A DNA stretch of 64,000 nt from Herbaspirillum seropedicae (GCF_001040945.1 NZ_CP011930.1:5265021-5329020); one strand, 5' to 3'; counted from the stretch's first letter, positions 45,264 to 56,526 are shown. Translations and numbers: made by a program. Notes: generated by a model not told the origin, from the sequence alone.

Positions 45264-46022
45264 ATGCAACTGACCGACAACACGATCTTCATCACCGGCG
45301 GCGCTTCCGGCATCGGACGCGGCCTGGCCGAGGCCTTCCACAAGCTGGGCAACACCGTCATCATCGGCGGTCGCCGCCAGGCGCTGCTCGATGAAGTGGT
45401 GGCCGCCAATCCCGGCATGCAGGCCATCGCCTTCGACGTCGCCGATCCGGCCAGCATCGACGCCGCTGCCGCCACCCTGAAGGCGCGCTATCCTGGCCTG
45501 AACGTGCTGGTCAACAATGCCGGCATCATGCCCTTCGATGACGCCAGCGGCCACATCGACGACGAGGTCGCCCGGCGCATCCTCGACACCAACCTGCTGG
45601 GACCGATCCGCCTCACCTCGGCGCTGATCGACCTGCTCAAGCAGCAGCCGCGCGCCACCATCCTCCACAACACCTCGGTGCTGGCCTATGTGCCGCTGGC
45701 GGTGACGGCGGTGTACTCGGCCTCCAAGGCGGCCCTGCACTCCTACGCCATGTCGCAGCGCTTCATGCTGCGCGAGACCTCGGTGCGGGTGCAAGAGATC
45801 GCCCCGCCCTGGGTCGATACCGACCTGGTCAAGAAGAGCGGCGACCCGCGCGCCATGCCGCTGGACGCGTTCATCACCGAGACCATGGCCAGGCTGGCCA
45901 GCGAAGACGAAGAGATCATCGTCGATGCCGTCAAACCCTTGCGCGACAACCCTGGCGCCAAGGAACACGCGCTGGTCAATGGCTTCAATGCAGCGCTCAT
46001 GGCCCATCCCATTCCAGTCTGA
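45264..46022 (+). CDS. SDR-family oxidoreductase (DltE-like), second
   Basis: This 252-residue short-chain dehydrogenase has TGGASGIG (11-18), NNAG (84-87), Ser138 and Tyr151-x3-Lys155 (YSASK). The RMLRE-like FMLRETSVRVQEIAPPWVDTDL section is characteristic of the DltE group. It starts 61 bases after the first SDR gene, with AAGGAACC as the ribosome site. The two SDRs are only distantly similar and likely act on related substrates. Confidence 0.9.
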   Translation: MQLTDNTIFITGGASGIGRGLAEAFHKLGNTVIIGGRRQALLDEVVAANPGMQAIAFDVADPASIDAAAATLKARYPGLNVLVNNAGIMPFDDASGHIDDEVARRILDTNLLGPIRLTSALIDLLKQQPRATILHNTSVLAYVPLAVTAVYSASKAALHSYAMSQRFMLRETSVRVQEIAPPWVDTDLVKKSGDPRAMPLDAFITETMARLASEDEEIIVDAVKPLRDNPGAKEHALVNGFNAALMAHPIPV

Positions 46023-46088
46023 TCACCACGCGGCGAACGCCCCTTGTTGCGAGGGGCGGCGCGCCGCCCTGCCGTTGAGGAATCCTCC

Positions 46089-47296
46089 ATGAATCCCCCT
46101 CCCCTCGGGCCTTCCGCGCCCTCTGCTTGCGCCTCTCCCACCCAGGCCGGCTCGCTGCTGACCGCCGGCTTCCTGGCCCTGGGCACCTTCGCCATCGGCA
46201 CCGAAGGTTTCATGATCGCGCCGCTGCTGCCGCGCATGGCCGCCGACTTCGGCATGAGTGTGCCGATGGTGGCCAGCCTGGTCGTCATCTTCACGCTGGT
46301 GCTGGCGCTGAGCTCGCCCATCAGCACGGTGCTCTCGGCGGCCATGAATCGGCGCCGCGTACTGATCGCCGCCATGACCGCCTTCACGGCCGCCAACCTG
46401 CTGGCGGCATGCTCCAGCAGTTTTACCGGACTGCTGGTGGCGCGTCTGCTCATGGCGGTGGCGGCGGGCCTCTACACGCCCAACGCCAGCGCGCTGGCCG
46501 GAGCCATGGTCGCGCCAGGACAGCGCGGGCGCGCCCTGGCCATCGTCAGCGGCGGCATGACCATCGCCATCGCCCTGGGCCTGCCGCTGGGCGCGGTGGT
46601 GGGGCACGCCTTCGGCTGGCGCGCGACCTTCCTGGCCGTGGCCGCCATGGGCGCGGTGGCGGTGGCGGGGATCTGGCTGGGCGTGCCGCGTCAGGCCGGT
46701 GCGCATCTGCACGTGGCCGGGCTGCGCGAGCGCATGGCGGTGATCGGACAGCCCCAGGTGCAGCGCCTGCTGGCCGTCACGCTGCTCTGGTCGGTGGGGG
46801 CGTATGCCGCCTATCCCTATATCGCGCCCTATCTCAGTCATGTGCTGAGCTTTGGCGAGAGTCGCATCAGCCTGACCGTCAGCCTCTGGGGCGCGGCTGC
46901 GGCGGTGGGCGTGAGCGTGGGCGGCACGCTCAACGACCGCTACGGATCGGCGCGGGTGGTGCGGGTATCGCTGCTGTTGCTGATGCTGTCGTTCTGGACG
47001 CTGGCCGCCGCCACGGCGCTGCCGCCGCCGCTGGCGCTGGGTCCGGTGCTGCTGGCGGTGGTGGTGTGGGGATTTTCGGTGTGGGCTTTCTTCCCGGCGC
47101 AGATGGCGCGCCTGATCGGCGCGGGCGCACCGGCCCAGGCGCCGGTGGCGCTGTCGCTCAACACCTCGACCCTGTATCTCGGTTTTTCGCTGGGCAGTGC
47201 GGCTGGTGCAGGCATCCTGGGTAGCGGCGCGATCTGGGGGATTGGCCTGTTCGCCGGTGCTTGCGCCTTGGTAGCTTGGCTGCTGGAACGCCGTCT

Positions 47297-47300
<4 letters not shown>
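46089..47300 (+). CDS. MFS transporter, DHA1-type exporter
   Basis: This 403-residue carrier has twelve membrane segments. The start GTFAIGTEGFMIAPLLPRMAADFGMS is characteristic of the AraJ/arabinose-efflux DHA1 group. Helix 5 has the antiporter-like GGMTIAIALGLPLGAVVGHAFGWRATF. The ATG at 46089 follows GAGG with suitable spacing. It ends the three-gene operon and probably exports the product or toxic substrate of the SDRs. Its TAG stop overlaps the stop of the convergent response-regulator gene in a CTAG tetramer. Confidence 0.88.
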
Positions 47301-48627
<1,327 letters not shown>

Positions 48628-48643
<16 letters not shown>

Positions 48644-49986
48644 GGCAACTCCATTTCAAAACGTGCGCCCGCAGCAGTGGGCGCGAGGATGATCTCGCCA
48701 CCATGGGCATGGATGATTTCGCGCACCAGCACCAGGCCCAGGCCGGTGCCGCCGGGTCGCTGGCTGACGAAGGGATCGAACAGGCTCTGGCGCAGGTCTT
48801 GCGGCACACCGGGACCATTATCGGCCACCCACAGAAAGAGTCGCCCGGGACTGCGCAGGCGCGCGCCGATCTCGATCTCTCCACCGGCCGGGCAATGCGC
48901 CAGCGCATTGAGCAAGAGATTGTCCAGCGCGCGCGCCAGCTGGGCCGGGTCGAGGCTGTGCGTGACCAGATCATCCTGCTCGGGCAGCGTGACCTGGATG
49001 CGCACGCCCTGGCGCTCGGCCATCTCCAGATGGGCAAGGCGGCGCTGCGGCAGCCATTGCGCCAAGTCCAGCGGCTGGCGCTGCAACTGGAAGGGTTGCG
49101 ACAGCGCCAAGAGGCTGCCCACCAGCGCATCCAGGCGCTCGGTCTGGGCCACTACCATCTCGAGCGCGCTGGTGGCGCGCGCTTCGCGCATCTGGGGCGG
49201 GGCCGCCAAGGCGTTCTCGGCTTTCATACGCATGGTGCCGATGGGATTGCGGATCTCGTGGGCCATGCCGGCGGCCACCCGGCCCAGCGTGGCTAGCCGT
49301 TCGGCGTGGGCCAGTTGCGCGGCCAGGCGTTCGGACTGGCTGCGCCAGCGCGTCAGGGTGGCGCCCAGCCACAGGCCGGTGATCACCACGAAGGCCAGCA
49401 GCAGGCCGATGGCCACCAGCAACTGGTCGAGCACGGCGGCGCTCATGACGGGCACGCGCTTGAGCGTCCAGGCCGCCAGCGCTGCATCGGTGGTGACACT
49501 GAGGGGGCAGGCGGCGAACACCACGGCCTCGCGCAGGCCGGGACGCACATCGGTGATGGTGGTCTTGCTATCGAGCGCGCGCTGGGCGGTCGAGTCGATG
49601 CGCTCCATCTCCGCGCCGGGTGGATCGCGCTTGACGCCGCTGCCGTCATAGGTCGGGAAGGCATAGGCGACCACGCCCTTGCCAGCCTGCCAGAAACCGC
49701 CCTCCACCCCGGCCTGGTCGCGCAGCGCCAGGTCGATGACGGCTTGCATGACCGGCGTGGGGGCCGAAGCATCCTGCCCTGGCGTGCTGGCCGCACCCAG
49801 CGCATGAGAAAGGCCCGCACTCATGGCGGCGCAACTGATGGTGGCCTGGCCGGTCGCCTGGCCGATCTGCGCAGACGCGCCCTGGCGGCTGAGCTGCCAC
49901 AACAGGAAAGCCAGCACCAGGGCAATGAGGGCGATGAAGGCCCACAGGATGACGAGGTCGCGTTTGACAGTGGTCTTGCTATTCAG
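48628..49986 (-). CDS. sensor histidine kinase, NtrB-like, partner of the NtrC-type regulator
   Basis: This kinase of about 452 residues has membrane helices at about 9-31 and 187-209 around a periplasmic sensor. The dimerisation box GRVAAGMAHEIRNPIGTMRMKAE has His243, and the ATPase domain has LDNLLLNALAHCPAGG, VADNGPGVP and GGTGLGLVLV. The start is problematic: no ATG precedes the first membrane helix close by. I chose the CTG at 49986, preceded by AGGAGG only four bases upstream. The next upstream ATG (50079) would add 31 Arg/Pro-rich residues that are not family-like. It is translationally coupled to the regulator gene by a 16-base overlap. Confidence 0.8.
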
Positions 49987-50178
49987 ACAGCCTCCTGGCC
50001 TTGGGGCATGAGCATAGGATGATGGTGAGCGTGCGGGGCGGGGCCGTGCCCGGCTCCGCCAGCGCAGGCGCGCTCGCATTTAATCATGAAGCCTGCCTGC
50101 AGGTAAGCCATCTGACAGGAAGCGCGCAAGCCCGGTTCATCATTTTGTTGCGAGCCATGCACATTGCCGCCGATCAAC

Positions 50179-51726
50179 ATGGATCGTCCACCGCTTCTAT
50201 GCGTTAATTACGCCCCAGGGGAATTTGCGGGGAGCGCAAAAATCAAGCAGTTGAAGAATTACCTGGTCGTGATCCTGGCCATCGCGGTCCTGATGGTCAT
50301 GGCCATCAGCGCCAGCACGCTGTATCAGAGTTACCAGCAGACGCGCCAGTCTGCCGTGAGCAATGCCAGCAACGTCACCCTCGTCTCCCAGCGCGCCATC
50401 TCGCGCAACCTGGAGATGCTGTCGCTCTCGCTCGATACCCTGGCCTACCGCTTCCAGCATCCGCTGTCGGCGCGCCGGCTCAACGACGCGCAACGCTACG
50501 CCTACCTGTTCGGCAGCACCACCAACGTCAGTCACATCGCAGTGATGGCCGTGCTCGACGCCGACGGCCGGGTGCAGGTCAGCTCGCGCCTGGGACGGGG
50601 CAATGGTGCGCCCCACTATGCCGACCGCGCCTACTTCATCGCCCATCGCGATTCTCCCACCGTGGGACTGTACGTCTCGCGGCCGATGCAGGCCAGCCTG
50701 GGCAATGAGCTGCAGGTGGTGGTGCTGTCCAAGCGGCTCTCCAACGAAGACGGCAGCTTCGCCGGGGTGGTGGTGATGGCGCTGGACCTGGCGTATTTCA
50801 GGGAACTCTTCGAAGGTCTGGCGCTGGGGGACGAGGGCATCATCTCGCTGTATTCCGATGAGGGGATCGCCTATATGCGCGTGCCCTACCGCGAGACCAT
50901 CATCGGCCGCGACATCAGCCAGACGGGCAACTTCCAGCGCCTGCGCGCCATGCTCAGCGAGGAGGAAGGCAGCTTCTTCGCGCACGCCACCAATGACGGC
51001 GTGCGTCGGCTCTATACCTTCCGCCGCATTCCCGGTTCGCCCCTGATCGTCTTCGTGGGCTATGCCGAAGAGGCCATCTTCAAGACCTGGCGCAAGACCT
51101 TCTATGCGGTGCTGGTCTCGCTGGCCATCTTCGGCCTGCTGACGGCCTGGCTGTTGCTGCATGTGCGCCAGGAGCTGCGCCGCCGGGTGACTGCAGAGCG
51201 GCAGCTGGAAGCGCTGGCGCGCACCGATGGCCTCACCGACCTGCTCAACCGCCGCGCCCTGGACGAAGCCCTGCAGGCCACCTGGGAGCGCTGCCAGCGC
51301 AATCTGGGGGCTTCCTTCTCGGTGCTGTTCATCGACGTGGATTACTTCAAGGCCTACAACGATACCTACGGCCACAAGCTGGGCGATACCGTGCTCAAGG
51401 AAGTGGCCGCCACCCTGACCGCCCGGCTGCCCCGCCATACCGACTGCGCCGGTCGCTACGGCGGCGAGGAATTCGTGGTGCTGCTGGAGCAGACAGACCT
51501 GCAAGGGGCGCAGATGATGGCGCAGCGCCTGTGCGACGCGGTGCGCGAGCGCCACATCGCGCACACCTCCAGCCCATTGGCAGTGGTGACCATCAGCGTC
51601 GGCGTGGCGACGCTGGAGCGCGACCATCACCGGCGCGTGGAGGATGTGCTCAATGCGGCTGATGCGGCCTTGTATCGCGCCAAGCAGGCTGGGCGCGACC
51701 GCGTCCATCTCAGCAGCCAGGCCTGA
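50179..51726 (+). CDS. membrane diguanylate cyclase (dCache sensor plus GGDEF)
   Basis: This 515-residue protein has an N-terminal membrane helix (about 26-46) and a periplasmic dCache-like sensor (about 50-270, with VSHIAVMAVLDADGRVQVSSRLGR and PHYADRAYFIAHRDSPTVGLYVSRPM). A second helix lies at about 290-312, followed by a GGDEF domain. The active site reads GGEEF (428-432), so cyclase activity is expected. An inhibitory-site RxxD (RHTD, 419-422) stands five residues before it, so product feedback is likely. The start is uncertain: ATG 50179 and TTG 50164 both lack a good ribosome site. It would make cyclic-di-GMP in response to a small periplasmic ligand. Confidence 0.9.
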   Translation: MDRPPLLCVNYAPGEFAGSAKIKQLKNYLVVILAIAVLMVMAISASTLYQSYQQTRQSAVSNASNVTLVSQRAISRNLEMLSLSLDTLAYRFQHPLSARRLNDAQRYAYLFGSTTNVSHIAVMAVLDADGRVQVSSRLGRGNGAPHYADRAYFIAHRDSPTVGLYVSRPMQASLGNELQVVVLSKRLSNEDGSFAGVVVMALDLAYFRELFEGLALGDEGIISLYSDEGIAYMRVPYRETIIGRDISQTGNFQRLRAMLSEEEGSFFAHATNDGVRRLYTFRRIPGSPLIVFVGYAEEAIFKTWRKTFYAVLVSLAIFGLLTAWLLLHVRQELRRRVTAERQLEALARTDGLTDLLNRRALDEALQATWERCQRNLGASFSVLFIDVDYFKAYNDTYGHKLGDTVLKEVAATLTARLPRHTDCAGRYGGEEFVVLLEQTDLQGAQMMAQRLCDAVRERHIAHTSSPLAVVTISVGVATLERDHHRRVEDVLNAADAALYRAKQAGRDRVHLSSQA

Positions 51727-51734
51727 GCGCAAAT

Positions 51735-51763
51735 GACAAGGGCGCCACCGGGGCGCCCTTGTC
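51735..51763. terminator. bidirectional terminator between dgc and scoB
   Basis: A perfect 12-bp stem GACAAGGGCGCC (51735-51746) and GGCGCCCTTGTC (51752-51763) with a 5-base loop lies between the convergent stops at 51726 and 51792. No long U-run is present, but the stem and placement are clear. Confidence 0.8.
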
Positions 51764-51791
51764 TATCGCACGACAGCAGGCTCGCGCCGCA

Positions 51792-52442
51792 TCAGAGCTC
51801 GCTCACATCCAGCGGCGCCTCGGTCTTCTCGATCACTTCTTCCTTGGTCACGCCGGAAGCCAGTTCGATCAGCTTCAGGCCGCCCGGGGTCACGTCGATC
51901 ACGCCCAGGTCGGTGATGATGCGGTTGACCACGCCCACGCCGGTCAGCGGCAGGTTGCAGTCGTTCAAGATCTTCTTCGAAGTACTGCCATCCTTGGCCT
52001 TGGCCACGTGTTCCATCAGCACCACCACGCGACCGACGCCGGCCACCAGGTCCATCGCGCCGCCCATGCCCTTGACCATCTTGCCGGGGATCATCCAGTT
52101 GGCCAGGTCGCCCTTGGCCGAGACCTGCATCGCGCCCAGGATGGCGATGTTGATCTTGCCGCCGCGGATCATGCCGAACGAGTCCGCCGAGCTGAAGAAG
52201 GACGAGCCGGGAATGGTCGTCACGGTCTGCTTGCCGGCGTTGATCAGGTCGGGATCGACCTGGTCTTCGGTGGGGAAGGGGCCGATGCCCAGCAGGCCGT
52301 TCTCGGATTGCAGCCACACTTCGATATCGCTGGGAACGTGGTTGGCCACCAGCGTGGGCAAGCCGATGCCCAGGTTCACGTAGAAGCCGTCCTGCAGTTC
52401 CTTGGCTGCGCGCGCAGCCATTTCATCTCTGGTCCATGCCAT
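51792..52442 (-). CDS. scoB: 3-oxoacid CoA-transferase subunit B
   Basis: This 216-residue subunit has the catalytic glutamate Glu47 in [12 protein letters not shown], the residue that forms the CoA thioester intermediate, plus [12 protein letters not shown] and [38 protein letters not shown]. These blocks are diagnostic of succinyl-CoA:3-ketoacid CoA transferase subunit B. With subunit A it moves CoA from succinyl-CoA to acetoacetate or 3-oxoadipate-type acids. The ATG at 52442 has AAGGAG nine bases upstream; the longer frame is not family-like. It follows scoA by 13 bases. Confidence 0.95.
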   Translation of the reverse strand: MAWTRDEMAARAAKELQDGFYVNLGIGLPTLVANHVPSDIEVWLQSENGLLGIGPFPTEDQVDPDLINAGKQTVTTIPGSSFFSSADSFGMIRGGKINIAILGAMQVSAKGDLANWMIPGKMVKGMGGAMDLVAGVGRVVVLMEHVAKAKDGSTSKKILNDCNLPLTGVGVVNRIITDLGVIDVTPGGLKLIELASGVTKEEVIEKTEAPLDVSEL

Positions 52443-52455
52443 TTTCTGTGTCTCC

Positions 52456-53151
52456 TTAGGCGCGCACGGTGCGTTGTTCGATGCGCTTCTCGGGCGTGGC
52501 ATTGACCACGATGCGATGCACGAAGATGCCGGGGGTGTGGATCTGGTCCGGGTCGAGCTGGCCCACTTCCACCAGTTCTTCCACTTCCACCACGGTGACC
52601 TTGCCGGCCATGGCCACGTTGGGGTTGAAGTTGCGCGCGGTCTTGTTGAAGACCAGGTTGCCGGCCTTGTCGGCCTTGTGCGCCTTCACCAGCGACACGT
52701 CGGCCACCAGCGAACGCTCCATCACGTAACGCTCGCCATCGAACTCGCGCACTTCCTTGCCCTCGGCCACCAGGGTGCCCACACCGGTCTTGGTGAAGAA
52801 CGCCGGAATGCCGGCGCCGCCGGCGCGCAGCTTCTCGGCCAGGGTGCCTTGCGGGGTGAATTCCAGTTCCAGTTCACCGGCCAGGTACTGGCGCTCGAAT
52901 TCCTTGTTCTCGCCTACGTAGGAGGCGATCATCTTCTTGATCTGGCGGGTAGTGAGCAACTGGCCCAGGCCGAAACCATCGACACCGGCGTTGTTGGAAA
53001 TGGCGGTCAGGTTCTGCACGCCCGAATCACGCAGGGCGGCGATCAACGCCTCGGGGATGCCACACAGGCCAAAGCCGCCGACCGCAATGGTCTGGCCGTC
53101 CTTGACGATGTCTTTCAACGCGGTGGCCGCGTCTGGATACACTTTGTTCAC
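52456..53151 (-). CDS. scoA: 3-oxoacid CoA-transferase subunit A
   Basis: This 231-residue subunit has [17 protein letters not shown] (CoA-binding loop), [59 protein letters not shown] and [21 protein letters not shown], all typical of ScoA/AtoD proteins. It forms the heteromer with ScoB. In betaproteobacteria this pair serves ketone body or 3-oxo acid use. A divergent PAS-LuxR regulator gene starts 271 bases away and may control it. Confidence 0.95.
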   Translation of the reverse strand: MNKVYPDAATALKDIVKDGQTIAVGGFGLCGIPEALIAALRDSGVQNLTAISNNAGVDGFGLGQLLTTRQIKKMIASYVGENKEFERQYLAGELELEFTPQGTLAEKLRAGGAGIPAFFTKTGVGTLVAEGKEVREFDGERYVMERSLVADVSLVKAHKADKAGNLVFNKTARNFNPNVAMAGKVTVVEVEELVEVGQLDPDQIHTPGIFVHRIVVNATPEKRIEQRTVRA

Positions 53152-53422
53152 GAGTCTCCTTTCGGCTCTTGTCTTGCGAGCAGGGTTGCAAGCTGGCCGG
53201 CGGACATGCCGGCGTCAACAGGGATGGGCGCAGGGGCTTCTCTTGCGCGACGCACAGGGGCGTCGCCGGGCTCCGATACGTTCCAAATAGCGCCAATTAT
53301 CATAGGGCAGCTGAAATAGGCCATACAATACGGTAAAAATACCTGGCGCAATGCAGCATGGTATCGCCCGTGCGGCGATCCCGCCAGGTGCGAGGGACCA
53401 GCCGAACATTTGCCGCAACTCC

Positions 53423-53983
53423 ATGACCCAGCCACTTCCCATCGATTTCGAACAGGTTTTCATGCACGCGCCCATCGGCATGTGCGTCTCGCACAATCGC
53501 GTCATCCAGCAGGCCAACCTGGCCATGGCGGCGATGTTCGGCTACGAGGTGGAGGCGCTGCGCCAGACTTCCTTCCAGGAAATCTATCCCACCGCCGACG
53601 AATTCGAGCGCACCGGCCTGCGCCTGGTGCCTATCCTCAACGAGAAGGGCTTCTACTCCGACGAGCGCATCATGAAGCGCTCCAACGATGAAATGTTCTG
53701 GTGCCACGTCACCGGCCATGCGCTCAATCGCGACAACCCGCACGCGGCCGGTATCTGGACCTTCGAGGATGTCAGCGCCAAGCGCCCCATCGCGCCCGGC
53801 CTGACCCCGCGCGAACGCGAGATCGCCGCGCTGCTGGTGGAAGGCAAGACCAGCAAGCTCATTGCGCGCCAGGTCGAACTGAGCCCGCGCACGGTGGAAA
53901 TGCATCGCGCCCGACTGATGCGCAAGTTCGCCGCCGCCACCTCCTCGGAACTGGTGCACAAGCTGCTGAGCATCACGCCCTGA
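53423..53983 (+). CDS. PAS-domain LuxR-type regulator
   Basis: This 186-residue protein has one PAS domain (about 10-118: HAPIGMCVSHNRVIQQANLAMAAMFGYEVEAL, then ERIMKRSNDEMFWCHVTGHAL) joined to a LuxR helix-turn-helix (about 125-183: LTPREREIAALLVEGKTSKLIARQVELSPRTVEMHRARLMRKF). It has no receiver domain. The ATG at 53423 begins close to the PAS domain. It is divergent from scoAB and probably regulates CoA transferase expression in response to a small metabolite. Inference from context. Confidence 0.88.
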   Translation: MTQPLPIDFEQVFMHAPIGMCVSHNRVIQQANLAMAAMFGYEVEALRQTSFQEIYPTADEFERTGLRLVPILNEKGFYSDERIMKRSNDEMFWCHVTGHALNRDNPHAAGIWTFEDVSAKRPIAPGLTPREREIAALLVEGKTSKLIARQVELSPRTVEMHRARLMRKFAAATSSELVHKLLSITP

Positions 53984-53986
53984 CCC

Positions 53987-54913
53987 TCAGAACGGCTGGC
54001 CGGCAAAACGCTGCGCCAGGAAATCGAGCATCGTGCGCAAGGTCGCCGGCATGTGCTTGCGCGAGGCATAGACGCCATACATGCCCAGCTGCAAGGGCTC
54101 GTAGTCCGGCAACAGCTGCACCAGCTGGCCGCTGGCCACCAGCGGCGCCACCGTATAGGCCGGCATATGGCCGATGCCCACCCCCGCCAAGACCGCCTGC
54201 AGCAGCACCGTCACCTCGTTGGCGCTGATGCTGCCGCCCACGGCGACGCTCTGGGGCTTGGCCGCTGAAGCGCCCCTCCCGCTCCTGGCTTTTTTCTTCT
54301 TGGGATCGAACTGCCACAGGCTGCGCCCCACATAGGAGTGCGTCAGGCAATTGTGCAGGGCCAGGTCCTCCACCTTGCGCGGCAATCCATGACGGGCCAG
54401 GTAATCCGGCGTGGCGCAGATGATAGAACGGCACACGCCCAGCGGACGCGCGATCAGATTGGGCTCCAGCCGGTTGGTCATGCGGATGGCCAGGTCGATG
54501 CGCTCTTCCACCAGGTTCACGGTGCGATCCAGCGCCAGCAGGTCCACCGCCACGCCCGGATAGCGGCGGCCATACTCCACCACCGCCTGGATCAGCTGGG
54601 TCTGGGCAAAGGACGTGCTGGCCGTGATGCGCAAGAGTCCGCGCGGGGTTTCATCGGGTGCATCGAGGGCGTGGCGCATGTCCTCCGAATACTCCAGCAT
54701 CTGGCGGCAGCGCGGCAGCAGTTCATTGCCGGCGGGCGTGAGCGAGAGCCGCCGCGTGGTCCGATGCAGCAGCCGCGCGCCGACCCAGTCTTCCAGTTCG
54801 GCCACGTAGCGCGAGACCACCGGCCGCGACAAATCCAGTTGCTCGGCCGCCGCCGACAGGCTGCCGCTGTCGACCACCGTCACGAACACCTGCATGGCCA
54901 TCAAGCGATCCAT
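53987..54913 (-). CDS. LysR-family regulator
   Basis: This 308-residue regulator has the LysR helix-turn-helix (about 1-60: MQVFVTVVDSGSLSAAAEQLDLSRPVVSRYVAELEDWVGARLLHRTTRRLSLT). A periplasmic-binding-protein-like effector domain follows (LLRITASTSFAQTQLIQAVVEYGRRYPGVAVDLLALDRTVNLVEERIDLAIRMT). A Lys/Arg-rich insert (KKKKARSGRG) is unusual. It is divergent from the NAD(P)-binding oxidoreductase gene, its likely target, with a palindrome in the 116-base gap. Confidence 0.92.
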   Translation of the reverse strand: MDRLMAMQVFVTVVDSGSLSAAAEQLDLSRPVVSRYVAELEDWVGARLLHRTTRRLSLTPAGNELLPRCRQMLEYSEDMRHALDAPDETPRGLLRITASTSFAQTQLIQAVVEYGRRYPGVAVDLLALDRTVNLVEERIDLAIRMTNRLEPNLIARPLGVCRSIICATPDYLARHGLPRKVEDLALHNCLTHSYVGRSLWQFDPKKKKARSGRGASAAKPQSVAVGGSISANEVTVLLQAVLAGVGIGHMPAYTVAPLVASGQLVQLLPDYEPLQLGMYGVYASRKHMPATLRTMLDFLAQRFAGQPF

Positions 54914-54946
54914 CCCCTCACCTCATGATTTGAACGATTTCAGAAA

Positions 54947-54959
54947 CAAACTGTGTTTG
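54947..54959. promoter_or_regulatory. candidate LysR operator
   Basis: CAAACTGTGTTTG has perfect 5-base arms (CAAAC and GTTTG) around TGT, in an AT-rich stretch between the divergent LysR and oxidoreductase genes. Position and symmetry fit a LysR site. Confidence 0.5.
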
Positions 54960-55029
54960 ATTATGCTATTTTTCGAAATCAAAAGCGATCCTATGATGGC
55001 CGCTCCTGATATCCCAGAAAGGACACACC

Positions 55030-55641
55030 ATGAAAATCGCACTCATCGGCGCCTCCGGCAATGTCGGCAGCCGCATCCTGGACGAAGCCCTGCGCCGCGG
55101 CCACAATCTCATCGCCATCGCGCGTGACGCCAGCAAGATCGCCCAGCGCACCGGCGTCACCGTGGTCGCCGCCGACGTCAAGGACGCCGCCGCCCTGAGC
55201 GCCGCCATCAAGGGCGCCGATGTGGTCATCTCCAGCGGCCGCTTCACCACCTTCGGCGCGGCCGATCTGCTGCCCGCCGTGAAGGCCGCTGGCGTCAAGC
55301 GCCTGGCCGTCGTGGGCGGTGCAGGCAGCCTGGAAATCGCACCGGGCAAAGCCCTGATCGACACGCCCGAATTCCCCGCCGAATACCTGCCCGAAGCCGC
55401 CGGCGGCCGTGACTTCCTCAATGCCCTGCGCACTGAGACCGAACTGGAATGGACCTTCCTGTCGCCCTCGGCGATGTTCGTGCCCGGCGAGCGCACGGGC
55501 CAGTTCCGCCTGGGCAAGGATGCATTGCTGGTCGGTGACGATGGCAAGAGCTGGATCTCCTACGAGGACTTCGCCGTGGCCCTGCTGGACGAACTGGAAC
55601 AGCCCAAGCACGTGCGCGCGCGTTTCACGGTAGGCTACTGA
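55030..55641 (+). CDS. NAD(P)-binding oxidoreductase (atypical SDR, YwnB/NmrA-like)
   Basis: This 203-residue protein opens with IALIGASGNVGSRILDEALRRGHNLIAIARD, the NAD(P)-binding Rossmann motif. VISSGRFTTFGAADLLPAVKAAGVKRLAVVGGAGSLEIAPG and LEWTFLSPSAMFVPGERTGQF follow, typical of the YwnB/NmrA-like group. It lacks a standard Tyr-x3-Lys. The substrate is unknown. It has an AAGGA Shine-Dalgarno and is divergent from the LysR gene. Confidence 0.88.
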   Translation: MKIALIGASGNVGSRILDEALRRGHNLIAIARDASKIAQRTGVTVVAADVKDAAALSAAIKGADVVISSGRFTTFGAADLLPAVKAAGVKRLAVVGGAGSLEIAPGKALIDTPEFPAEYLPEAAGGRDFLNALRTETELEWTFLSPSAMFVPGERTGQFRLGKDALLVGDDGKSWISYEDFAVALLDELEQPKHVRARFTVGY

Positions 55642-55742
55642 TCCGCTTTGGCTGAGAAGCAGGATCGCATCATTGCAGCACGGGCCTGACGGTGCAGAAA
55701 ACGTCAGGCCCTGTGCCGTTTCATTCAAGAGGACATCGCATC

Positions 55743-56468
55743 ATGACCACACCCGCCGCCGCGCACGACACCGTGCTCCACTACATCCATGATCCGCTGT
55801 GCGGCTGGTGCTACGGCGCTGCGCCGCTGGTGGCGGCAGCGCGCCAGGTGCTGCCGGTGCAGGCGCATGGCGGCGGCATGATGGCCGGTCGCAATCGCAG
55901 GCGCGTGGATGCCCAGTTGCGCGATTACGTGATGCCGCATGACCACCGTATCGCCCAGATGACCGGCCAGGTCTTTGGCGAGCCCTACTTCCATGGATTG
56001 CTGAAAGACACCGACGCCGTCTTCGACTCGGCCCCGCCGACCGCTGCTGTGCTGGCCGTGCAAGCGCTCAGGGGCGAAGCGGCGGGACTGGACATGCTGG
56101 CAGCGATCCAGCGCGCGCATTACCAACAGGGACGGCGCATTTCCGAGCCCGCCACGCTGATCGAACTGGCCCAGGCGCTAGGCATCGAAGCCGCCGCCTT
56201 CAGCGCCGAACTGCAACGCATCGAGCAGGAAGAACTGGCCGACCACATCGAGGCCAGCCGTGAACTGCTGAACTATGTTGGCGGACGTGGCTTCCCCACC
56301 TTCGTGCTGCAACGGGGCGATACGCTGGAGGTGCTCGATACCGGACGCTGGCTGGGCCAACCGGAACAGTGGGCGAACTATCTGCGCGATGAAACGAGGG
56401 CGTCATCATCCGGATCAGCTGACAAAAGCCTGACACAGTGTGATCTGCAGACCGGCCGCTGCGACTAG
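55743..56468 (+). CDS. DsbA-family protein
   Basis: This 241-residue protein has a thioredoxin-like motif C20-G-W-C23 (DPLCGWCYGAAPL), then an all-helical insertion and the cis-Pro strand GGRGFPTFVLQ. This is the FrnE/DsbA-like cytosolic group. There is no signal peptide, so it acts in the cytoplasm. Two further Cys stand in the C-terminal QCDLQTGRCD tail. Its function is unclear. The ATG at 55743 follows AGAGGACATC. It lies 101 bases downstream of the oxidoreductase gene, perhaps in the same transcript. Confidence 0.88.
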   Translation: MTTPAAAHDTVLHYIHDPLCGWCYGAAPLVAAARQVLPVQAHGGGMMAGRNRRRVDAQLRDYVMPHDHRIAQMTGQVFGEPYFHGLLKDTDAVFDSAPPTAAVLAVQALRGEAAGLDMLAAIQRAHYQQGRRISEPATLIELAQALGIEAAAFSAELQRIEQEELADHIEASRELLNYVGGRGFPTFVLQRGDTLEVLDTGRWLGQPEQWANYLRDETRASSSGSADKSLTQCDLQTGRCD

Positions 56469-56494
56469 ACCGCCCTCCTTCCTCAACGAGTCGA

Positions 56495-56526
56495 TCTGCC
56501 GCGTTGGCGCAAAGCCACACGGCAGA
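56495..56526 (+). terminator. possible terminator hairpin after the DsbA-family gene
   Basis: TCTGCCG (56495-56501) pairs with CGGCAGA (56520-56526), and an inner GGC/GCC extends the stem with one bulge around a GCAAA loop. There is no U-run. It starts 26 bases after the stop. Confidence 0.4.
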
